64,000 bases of DNA from Marchantia polymorpha subsp. ruderalis (lineage: Eukaryota; Streptophyta; Marchantiopsida; Marchantiales; Marchantiaceae), in assembly GCA_037833965.1 (NCBI GenBank), contig AP031352.1, forward strand, positions 23,974,501 through 24,038,500, given 5' to 3'. The notes below the pieces were generated by a model. The model saw nothing but the letters and a program-made list of their open reading frames with translations. It did not search any database and was not told where the DNA came from. The translations under genes and the position numbers were made by a program. Shown one piece after another: positions 47,484 through 57,530 of this stretch; the first letter of the stretch is position 1; every line of letters starts with the position of its first letter.

Positions 47484-47715
47484 CTTCGGGCAGGTTCAAG
47501 ACGGGTCCTGATGCTCGACTTTCTTCTGCACGAAAGCACGGCAGTGGGTGGAGGGTGCAGAGTCCCCGACCACGAGACCGTGGGACGCGACCCGTGCCTG
47601 CTGCGATGCCCCGAGCGAAGATGGTGCCGGCCCCTCCTTCTGCAAGCTCGACGTCCATGACATGCTCGCAGAGAGAACGAGAACGAGGCCGAGGGCCGAC
47701 ACTCAACATTCGCAT
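47484..47715 (-). promoter_or_regulatory. Conserved 5' block with overlapping upstream ORF, copy C
   Basis: The upstream ORF (47,715-47,464) starts MRMLSVGPRPRSRSLC and ends in TGA 20 nt inside the paralogue C ORF. This block has a small length difference (GAACGAGAACGAG) from the other copies. Confidence 0.5.
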
Positions 47716-48468
47716 CCGTTAGAGTTCGAACTGTCCACGCGAATTGATTAGCCGGTGCTGGCAGCGCTCCGCAACGCTCTCGGAAGCCGACGCTTTCGAA
47801 TCGACCTCGGATCCATCGATTCGCTGCTGGGCTCCGAGCGAGCTATGGCGCCGTTGTCGCTTGCTATGGATAGTCAGGCACGCACCCATCGAGGGATCTG
47901 GCTGCGTCACCATCGATCGGTCGATCGACTGCGCCTTTACGAATCCTCTAGTTCTTTGTCGCTCAGACCTTTTGAAAAAATTTCTATCTTCCGCCCAAGG
48001 AGAAATTGGCCTCATAACAGACTTGCGAACTGCATTGAAAGCATACGTGATGCCCAAATTTGAGGATCTCGAGGTGGTCAAAGCGATAAAAGGTCCAGGA
48101 GACCTGCTTGATTTACGAACCAAAAATTTCACATGAGCCCACTTTCAGTTCCTGGAATTCTTTGTCATGAAGAAACCTGAAACTTTCCAAAATAATAGTG
48201 AAAAAACTGAAACTCGGTGTCTGAGAAGAATTCAATTCCTCTCCTTTCCGCTGGTATCCATTCCGAAGTCCCAGATTACGTGGAATCAGTGAGTAACTTC
48301 TTACGAGAAATACAAGCTATTATCGATCGATCGATCGATCCCAAATAGCTCATGAATTTCGATTTACAGGATGCACACCGAGTCCACGAGTCCGATCGTT
48401 GGGACGGTGTGCACGAGCTAGATCGCTCGAACAGCTCGGGCTTCAGTTCACTTGACGCGAGCGAAATG

Positions 48469-48485
48469 ACACGTGGCATAAATAT
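48469..48485 (+). promoter_or_regulatory. Copied HscB promoter motif (G-box + TATA), unit C
   Basis: ACACGTGGC followed by ATAAATATA, identical to the intact HscB promoter. It is now cut off from any HscB exon by the Copia insertion to its right. Confidence 0.55.
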
Positions 48486-48517
48486 AACCTTCCCGAAAAC
48501 TGGAACATATAACAACT

Positions 48518-51500
48518 TAAACAATCGGTAACACGCTTGCTATACAAAGAGAAACTAATATAATTATATAAAGGGCAACTAGTATAATTAAACTACTTAG
48601 CTAGGAGATGATGTTATTAGACGAGAGAGTAAGAGATTAATATTCCAACATTCACCAGTTTGTTAACATAGACGAATCAGAGATTTCTACAAAAATCTAG
48701 TCTATATTTAAAATTTATAAAAATATATTTCTCAATTTCTGATGTTTTCAAATTAGCAAGTTCAAATACTTGCATGGTAAGAAAATGGATTCTAAAGATT
48801 GTATCATGATGTTGTATATATAAGAGACTTCTATGCATAGATTTGTACATTAGTTTTGTTCATTAAATTTGATGTTTTTGAATTTGATACATAATCTTGA
48901 TGAAACTTAAAATGATATAACCAAACTTTTTTCGGCTTCCAATATCATTTTGTAACTCTTTTGGATTTGAGAATTTGACAGTAAAATCCAACATTTGAAA
49001 GACTCTTGGAAGTAATTTCATACTTGAAACTTGTGAGTATGTATGCACGCTGATCTTTTAAGGATATATATTCTACATAAATATCATTTGACTTTGTGCT
49101 AGTAGACTTTAAAATTCTTTGTGTATCTTTAAAAAAAAGTATTGTTGGCTAACTTAATAAGACTTTGATGGTCAACACCAATCCGGTTGAAATTCGTAGA
49201 AAAGCATCCAATTTCTTCTAATAATCTTTGAAATTGAGTAGTTTTCATCGCACACAAGCTGAATGCACGATATTTGGATTCGCAATTGGAACGAGCAGCA
49301 AAAATCTATTTCTTGGAATTCCAAAATATCTAGATAGATGCTAGTGGAGATGCGTTCGTCCAAGTCTGTCCTGTAATTAACATTGGAATATTCTTGACAA
49401 TGGTCATTCTCCCCATTAACATAGAAAATGTCATCTCTTAATGTAACATAAGATGCTTTTAACAATTGTGACGTGAATTTACTAAGATTCATGAATGTAT
49501 CTACTTTCCTAATTGATTGCAAATGCAATATCAGGTTGCATATGAGTCAAGTACAATAGTTTTTTGCCGAAATGTTTGTAGAGCGTTGAGTCAACTTGAG
49601 AAGTTATAATCTCGCGTCAAAGCTGAATATCTTCATTAAAAGGTATAAAACTTGGTGTACATGCCAAGAAGAAAAACTTGTCCAAAATGTACAAAGTGTA
49701 GGATTCTTGGTATAGTAACAAGCCGCGAGGATGCCGGACAAAATTGACACCAAGATACTTGATGATGAGACCAAGGTCAGTGATAGTGAAGTCCACCAAA
49801 ATGATGTGACGATCCCTTCTAAAATGCAAGAATTTGTGCATGTAAGAAAGAGTTTATCAATATACAAGATTAGAAGAACAATATCATCATTTTGATATAT
49901 TATGTATAAATTTTGACCAAATTTGACTAGACATGACTACGATCCAAGACTTTTTCATGTAATGTTTCATCAATCTGATGATGTCAGAAGAGACTTTGTT
50001 TAAGCTTTTGGATGTCAAGGTGATATATGTGCCAATTGTGATGAGTGGCAATGGCAAAGATGATGTGTATGATCTCCCAATTCATCATTGATGCAAATGT
50101 TTCCCCGTAATCAATGTCTTGTTGATGTGAAAACTGAGTACAACTAATTGGTACTTGTATAGAGCTGATTGGCTAAAGAATCAAGCTTAACTTTAAAATT
50201 CATTGTGCTGTAATTGCTTGGAGGTAGATGTAGGAGCTTCCACATGTTGTTTTGCAATATGGATGCATATTGAGCTTCCATCACCGCAGTCTAGTTAGTA
50301 TCATGACATATGATATGAAACTGCAAGTTGTCTCCATCATTTAGTACAAGTCCAGTAGTGAAATTTACAAAAACTGTCCCAATGTAAGGATCCAAGCAAG
50401 GAGTAGCTAATTGTTGTTGGCTTGATTGACGTGAAAATATTCAAAGATATTAATTCATCTCGAGATATGAACAACGATGAAGGTCAATTTGCTTGATCAC
50501 GATCATGATGTGTCAAAAAATTAGGGGAGGAAAAAGGTGAATAAATGGACTCACAAGAGTTACAACGTTGGTATGTGAAAAGTGGCATCGATTCATGAAC
50601 ATTTTACAAGTTGGATCAAATTTGGAGGGATTTTGATTTGTTGGTAATCAAGTTCTTTGGACTCGGACAAATAAAGTTAGAAATGTGGTGACTAGAACTA
50701 GCCAGAATATGAAGAGTTGTTGGATCTTTTGGTAGGCAATTTGATTGGCTGTTGAGTGCCGGAAGTTGGAAGTTGGAAGATTGTAGATTTGATTGATCAA
50801 CATTCTGTGCTCCATGTATAAGGCTTGGAAATATGAACGTCGATGCTCGTATCAATGTAGATGTTATTGAGTCAGAGTCTAATGCAACAGATGTATCATC
50901 ATCAATGACTCCCGTAGACAATATATCTAATTCAAATGTTTCAATAGTCCGACCATCTTGTTATACTAGCATCTTCCCAGTACTAGGGTGATAACATCGA
51001 AAGGCTTTGGCGCAGTATCATAACCCAAAAAGTATGCATTCAGTAGAGTGTGAATCTAGAGAGAGTTGATGTACAAACATTGTTCTACTAAAGACGCGTA
51101 AATGAGATACATAAGGTTTTTTTAATCTATGGGATCTTTGGTATGCGTGGCATCAGGAGTCTTCTTTGAACTTTGCACATTGAATATCTCACATAGTGGT
51201 CAAACTGTCTTGTACTAGAGATGATTGGGCAAGTTCTTGTCAATCAACAAGCATCTTGTGATGTCAAGGAAACATCAATTGTGTCTTTCAGCAATACCGT
51301 TTTGCTAAGGAATATAGGGTATAAATAATTATTGTTTTATGCTATGGGCTGAACAATAATCAATGAAGAATCAAGAAGTATATTCTTTACCCTTGTACCT
51401 ATGTAGAGCTAGAATGTTGAGCTGTAGTTGTTTTAAAACTTCTCCATGTAACAATTTGAACTTATCAAGACATTTTTCTTTTTGAGCTAAAAAATAAACC

Positions 51501-54240
51501 CAAAGAAAATGACTATAATCGTCAACAAAAATAATCAAATAGCTTAATACTCGTGAAGAAAGACTACAAAATGTACCACAAATATCCGAGTGTATTAATT
51601 CAAATGGTATAGTTGCACAAGTGATGTCACACATATGAAAATGGATGCAAGTCTACTTTTTGATATAGCAATCCATGCATGAATTTTTGGGGTGTTTAAG
51701 ACTGATAGTTCTAAATCAGCTCTCGAGTTCATCATGCGTTGTAATTCATCGTTGTTGAAATGACCGAGTCGGCAATGCCAAATCTCTAAAGCATTTAGCT
51801 TGTTGATGGTGATGGTGTTTACTTTCTTATGCATGATGATGTAGTTTTATAGTTTGTACAAACCTTGATGATACTCCCAAAGAGCATATGCAACAAACTC
51901 AAGGGTGAATCTATTTCTGATGAAGTATTCTTCTCACAAGAATTCAACGTTGTAGTTCTTGTCAAAAATCAATCCTAAAGAAAGAATGATGAAAGAATTA
52001 ATTACCTGTGAAATGATTTGTACGTAACCATTTTGCACATGGACACTTACACTGCCAATACTAAGGATGTCATGTTCATGACCACCGACGTAAGTAACAA
52101 CGGAGCACTTTTGATGTTGGATGGTTATAAACATTGATCGATCTTCGATGATGTGGTGTGTGACATATGAGTCAAGCTGCAAATTAGAACCTTCCATCAT
52201 CATGGCAAGAACGGAGATATTTAATGTTGATTGTGATGTCAATGTGGAGAGCGTATTTAGAAGCTCAATAATGTAGGCTTCTATATCATTTAGATTTTCA
52301 AAATTGACAAATCTTCTTTTGTAGCATTTGGTTCTTCATTGTTATTTTCTTGGGAATAAACTCTATCACATGAACGTTGTTGTCTTTGCTTGTTATGAAC
52401 ACGATGCTTCAAGTTGGGCATCTGATCAATGAGTATCTTGATTCTGCATTCTCAATCCAGATGTTCTTTACACATGCAAAAGTCTTCGCTCAAGTACGTG
52501 AAGTTTCCCTAGATAGGAACCACGGCTCATACGTTGATGAACCACTGGCAGATGTACGTTTTTCATTAGCCTGCGGCAACCAAACTCATAATCTCTTGAG
52601 AGATTTTTGAATGCATAATACATTATGAACTCATCTGGAAATACAATATTGAACCCTTCTAATAGATTCATTATGTTTTTAAACTTAGTTACACGAACAT
52701 TCTTTGTAGTAGCGTCGGTTTTTCTCAAAGCAAAGGATTTATCTACAAGATAAGCTTTACAAGCATCACTCTGTGATTCATACCAACGTTTTAAGTAGTA
52801 TCATCATGCATAACGCTCATTGTATTGTTTAAGTATCTTCATTTCAGAATTCTTAGCATTAACTATGAGAATGTCCATAAACTTGTAATGAGCTATTCTA
52901 TTTTATTCACTAATAGGAATCAAGTATGATATAACATAATAGTCTAACAAGCCACAACTAGATAATGCTCGTTAGATTCAAAAGAACCATACATCGTAAT
53001 TAGGTTTTATTTCAATTTGATATGTTTCTTGGATGCTCGGATCTTGATTTGACAAAATTGTTGCGGTTTCATTCTGGTGCTGAATCTAAGAGAATTGCTA
53101 ATAGGCATAGATAATGGTACAAGATTATCACCTATTGTGTCAAACGCTTCTTCACCAAGGACGAAACTGATGTCTATCCCAGACATGGCGAGGGACAAAA
53201 GTAAATACTAAACAAAGATTTATCAAACCAGTCAACAATCATTATTACACTATAAAACCTACGTGCTCAAATATCTAATAATAAATAGTGTGAATCAGAA
53301 GAGAGAAAGACAATTCAAGATGAAACGTTTTTTTATACCATGATGATCTGTAGAACTGTAATCTACATACTTATTTTAATTCAGATTTGCCTTAGATGGC
53401 TTTTTGGTAACTTATCATGATTCAAGTAAAGATTTTCCAATATGTACGCGTATCAAACATACTCTCACATATACATTCTACTCATTACTCAATTGCCAAC
53501 ATTCATCTGGAATCAAACGTATAGTGAAACTCAAACTTATATTGATTAAACAAGTCATCACACAATGACCTTTGTAAACTTGATTCAGAGTATGTTTCTT
53601 ATCTGTATTTATTACTTGAAAAGTTACCAGCGTAACAAATGGTAATTTTTATCTCATTTACTCTTCCAAAAATAAACCATGATAGTTATTTGACTAGTTT
53701 TTTATACGTGATAACATGTCATTCGACTTTTAAACTTTCTAGAAGTTTTTTTGTCTCTAGATTGAGATGGCCACATGCTATTTGAGATTTTCACTCTTAT
53801 GAAATTTACACTTGTCACTAAATTAAACTTAGACATAATCTAACCAATGAAATTTTCATCACTTGATTAAATCAATCAAAATTAATCATGTGATCAACAA
53901 AATTTTCCTTTACAATCTAAAAATAAAAATAAAAAAATATATTTAAATCTTCTCGAATTCTATTTATTATTCTGCCAAGTATAAATATTATATCTAAGTT
54001 TAATTATAACTAGTTAGACTTAATTATATCTAAACTAATCATGATAAACTATTTGACTATTTTTAATACTATTTCATATAAACATGAAAAAATATATTTG
54101 TAAAAATTACACAAGAATAATTGTGAATAACATAAAAAAATTTTTAAACAATTGATAACACATTGAATACATACAGAGCAACTAGTCTAATTAAAATTAC
54201 TAATAAGAAGCACACATCGAAAATTGCTTAGCTATCATCC
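48518..54240 (-). mobile_element. Broken Copia-type LTR retrotransposon (- strand) inside unit C
   Basis: A Copia fossil read on the - strand. In element order: gag-like (near 52,470-52,730); a region with a protease-like LDSYVTHH motif (~51,934-52,242); a pre-integrase block WHCRLGHFN (~51,780); an integrase core with HSDICGTF and VDDYSHFLWVYFL (~51,371-51,640); reverse transcriptase DLGLIIKYLGVNF (~49,750); and RNase H remains (~49,200-49,400). Direct repeats of ~80 bp near 48,518-48,600 and 54,148-54,240 may be LTR parts; an LTR-like TGTTGG start also occurs at 48,650 and near 53,500 on the - strand. Many breaks are present and the element is not functional. The borders are approximate. 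Confidence 0.75.
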
Positions 54241-54345
54241 AATTGGAAACTTGCATAATTTTGATGTGTACTTCTTAGTAGTAGCTTTAATTAGATTAAA
54301 TACTCTATCTATATTCAATGTGTTACCAATTGTTATTGAACACTG
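54148..54345. repeat. Imperfect inverted repeat at the Copia/HscB-fragment border
   Basis: The left arm (~54,148-54,238, CAATTGATAACACATTGAAT...) is roughly reverse complementary to the right arm (~54,245-54,345, ...ATTCAATGTGTTACCAATTG). The right arm also matches 45,750-45,835 in unit B, so this AT-rich piece predates the B/C split. A further + copy lies at ~48,518-48,600. Confidence 0.65.
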
Positions 54346-54359
54346 GTGCTGAACTTCTC

Positions 54360-54993
54360 CTTGGACCACTTCACAATCTTTTGAATGTAACCTCGTCATC
54401 TCTCTAGATGTGTTTTTATCATTTTTTGGCAAAAGTTTACCTATCGCAGATTTCAACACTTATTCATTTGCTAAATGCAACTGTGATCGTGACAACATAA
54501 TAGTATCGAAGAGGTACTCCAGGTATTTTTGAATCTGCTAGAATCATGAGGCTTCCCGACTGTAATGCAATTTATTTCCCTGATTTGCAGCAAGGGTAGT
54601 TTCAAAGTGGACTCGAAAGAGTTGGAACAGAGATACAAGAGTCTACAGAAGAAGCTGCATCCAGATCTCACAAGCTCAAGTCCCAGGTGAATGCACTTTG
54701 ATGTTTGAAGATGTTTGTGTGGCTTATCCCAATCCCATCGGTTATGAGCAACTTGGAGCTGCAGATATGATCATCAGAACGTTCTCATCAGGATTCTCTC
54801 TACAAATGCATTTTTCCAACACTGTTGTTGAGCAAACTTCACTTCGTAAAATGTGAGCACACGGCCTGTACACAGTCTTTGCCATGGCATCAGTATTGTC
54901 CTTATATATCTCTCAGCAGTTCAGAGGTTTGAGCTTGCTTGTATATACAGTTTTTGAGGAGACGAGATACAGAAAGTAGACGAGTCTGAAGAG
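54360..54993 (+). pseudogene. HscB gene fragment (end of exon 1 to intron 2), unit C
   Basis: It matches HscB from the end of exon 1 through exon 2 and intron 2, then changes at the same base as the unit B fragment (GAAGAGGCGACTTCTG) into the 3' flank of paralogue D. Exon 2 is better kept than in unit B (intact ELEQRYKSLQKKLHPDL coding) but has a 1-bp deletion near its end. The first part of exon 1 is missing. Confidence 0.87.
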
Positions 54994-55131
54994 GCGACTT
55001 CTGAAAGCTCTACATATACCCTGTTGACATACTGAAGGTGTGCCTAGATCTCATACTGAGCTGACTCTTAACCCGAAATCCTTGTGTTGCAGGCCAACTC
55101 CTTGAGTCAGCTGCAGTTCATACAAACCAAC

Positions 55132-56022
55132 CTACAGCTCAGATCTCGTTGTCGGCATCAGAAGTTTCATTCTCTTCGCCATGAGCAGAACCTTGATTGA
55201 CAAAAGAATTGCCATGTCCTTGATGTATGGAAAGCATCCAGCAACACTTGGAGCAAATTTTCTGAGTCGAAGCAGACCGCTTGCAAGTAAAGCCCTCGCA
55301 CGCCCGGAAAGTTCAGCAAGCTCTCTCGCACCAGGAGGGTCGTGGCCTAGCAGATAATCATGGATCCAGCACAGCAGAGAGAACAGGCCGAAGCAGACGG
55401 ATCCAAAGATCATGCAGCTCAAAGCAGCGAGAAGAAGCAGCGTTCCCAGCGCTGTGATGACCGGAATGAACGATACGAAGAAAGACGAACTTAAGAAGGT
55501 CGTCGAGATGAAAACGGATAAGCCAGTGGCCATTGAGACGATCACTCCCGCGAGCATCAGACTCCCCATCGTGAGCGTTGCCAGTCCTATGACAGTGGCC
55601 AACACCAACGCGTCCGTCAGATGGAAAATTACCTTGCTCGCCCACTGAGCTGCCTTCGAGATGGCGCGACTCCTAGTCCTGGGCTCCGAGGCCATGGCTT
55701 CAAACAGATCATCGAGGCGGTATCCCTTTTCCATCAGGATCTTCACCACACCCATTCGAAAGACATCGTTCCTTGAGAGACCATCTGTGTGATCAGGATA
55801 CTCTTCTCGAATTTTGTATTCCAAGTATCGAAGACAATCTTCACTTTCCACCAAATTGGAAGAGCTCGAAGAGCTCGAAGGAGTAATTTCTCGATCGGTG
55901 TTGTCCGAACTCGTTGCCTCCTGATTCGTGAAATCAAGGAACAGCTCCACGAACTTGACCACCTCCTCTTCTGTCCATGCTTCGAAGCACTCGTCGAACA
56001 CCTCAGCCATCGATTTCATCAT
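55132..56022 (-). CDS. Paralogue D of the tandem membrane-protein family
   Basis: 296 aa, starting MMKSMAEVFDECFEAWTEEEVVKFVELF. Features are a serine run (SSSSSSS), EEYPDHTDGLSRND, a hydrophobic core about 133-222 (LATVIGLATLTMGSLMLAGV, then SFFVSFIPVITALGTLLLLAA, then CLLC-like FSLLCWIHDYLLG), and a tail GHDPPGARELAELSGRARALL. It is next to the intact HscB gene and divergently transcribed from it, with 1.5 kb between the two ATGs, so the two may share promoter DNA. This is probably the arrangement before duplication. The function is unknown. Confidence 0.72.
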   Translation of the reverse strand: MMKSMAEVFDECFEAWTEEEVVKFVELFLDFTNQEATSSDNTDREITPSSSSSSSNLVESEDCLRYLEYKIREEYPDHTDGLSRNDVFRMGVVKILMEKGYRLDDLFEAMASEPRTRSRAISKAAQWASKVIFHLTDALVLATVIGLATLTMGSLMLAGVIVSMATGLSVFISTTFLSSSFFVSFIPVITALGTLLLLAALSCMIFGSVCFGLFSLLCWIHDYLLGHDPPGARELAELSGRARALLASGLLRLRKFAPSVAGCFPYIKDMAILLSIKVLLMAKRMKLLMPTTRSEL

Positions 56023-56248
56023 CTTCGGGCAGGTTCAAGACGGGATCTGATGCTCGACTTTCTTCTGCACGAAAGCACGGCAGTGGGTGGAGGGTGCAGA
56101 GTCCCCGACCACGAGACCGTGGGACGCGACCCGTGCCTGCTGCGATGCTCCGAGCGAAGATGGTGCCGGCCCCTCCTTCTGCAAGCTCGACGGCCATGAT
56201 ATGCGCGCAGAGAGGACGAGGCCGAGGGCCGACACTCAACATTCGCAA
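56023..56248 (-). promoter_or_regulatory. Conserved 5' block with overlapping upstream ORF, copy D
   Basis: The upstream ORF (56,248-56,003; MRMLSVGPRPRPLC...) ends in TGA 20 nt downstream of the paralogue D ATG. It is nearly identical to block A over the first ~195 bp despite A and D being in different paralogue pairs. Confidence 0.5.
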
Positions 56249-57015
56249 CCGTTAGAGTTCGAACTGTCCACGCGAATTGATTAGCCGGTGCTGGCAGCGC
56301 TCCGCAACGCCCTCGGAAGCCGACTCTTTCGAATCGACCTCGGATCGAACTCGCAGCTATGCTCCGAGCGAGCTATGGCGCCGTTGTCGTTGCCTGCTAT
56401 GGATAGTCAGGCACGCACCCATCGAGGGATCTGGCTGCGTCGCCATCGATCGATCGATCGACTGCGCCCTTACGAATTCTCTAGTTCTTTGTCACTCGGA
56501 CCTTTTGAACAAATTTATATCTTCCGTTCTCCGTCCTCACCGGACCAGCCGAGGAGAAATTGGCCTCATAACAGACTTGCGAACTGCATTGAAAACTTAC
56601 GTCATCCCCAAATTTGAGGATTTCGAGGTGGTGAAAGTGATAAAAGGTCCGAGACCTGCTTGATTTACGAACCAAAAATTTCACAGGAGCCCACTTTCAG
56701 TTCCTGGAATTCTTTGTCAACAAGAAACCTGAAACTTTCCAAAATAATAGTGACAAAACTGAAACTCGGTATCTGAGAAGATTTAAATCCCTCTCCTTTC
56801 CACTGGCATCCATTCCGAAGTCCCAGATTACATGGAGTCAGTGAGTACTTCTTACGAAAAACACAAGCAATCATCGATCGATCGTTCCCAAATAGCTCAT
56901 GAACTTCGATTTACAGGATGCACACCGAGTCCACGAGTCCGATCATTGGGACGGTGTGCACGAGCTAGATCGCTCGAACAGCTCGGGCTTTAGATCACTG
57001 GACGCGAGCGAAATG

Positions 57016-57033
57016 ACACGTGGCATAAATATA
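57016..57033 (+). promoter_or_regulatory. Putative HscB promoter: G-box plus TATA
   Basis: ACACGTGGC (G-box/ABRE core) is followed directly by ATAAATATA, about 500 bp upstream of the HscB ATG. The same motif is kept in the truncated unit C copy and, for the G-box only, in unit B. Confidence 0.5.
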
Positions 57034-57530
57034 ACCTTCCCGAAAAGAGCCCCGAAATGTCGGGGGACCCAAATTACTCTCTGCCTGCGTCTGCAGAGCC
57101 CAAAGCTCGACAGATTGTGGCACAAATCTTGTGAATCCACAGCTGAAGTTGGCCCGACCGAAGCCGACACTGCACAGTGTAGAGCGTCTTATCACCTTCT
57201 TTGTTGCTGTGCATCTCTATCCAGATTCTTAATCTTCCGGGTTTGATAGAATATCAAAGAGGTCTGGTTCGTAGTGCAGAGTGTTGTAAGTGGAGCGTGA
57301 TCGGCAATTAACGACCACTGACCCTTCTCTAGTCCCTCTCGATTGTTCTGGCATCTCCAGTTGGATCCCCGATCGCGCTGAATTTGGTGGTGGTTTCTCA
57401 TAAAAGACTTGTCATTCATGAATAGCTCAGCCTCGATGGGCACGGTGTTTTCGTTGACGCTGTAATTAGATTGGTCGAAGGGGAGTTTGGTGTCCTGTCT
57501 TTTCGACCTCTTTTACGACTCCGTGCAATC

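Noticed and set aside
47744-48136. 130-codon + ORF, also at 56,277-56,663
   Set aside because: It recurs only because the units are duplicated; copies differ by frame-changing length differences and no family is recognised.
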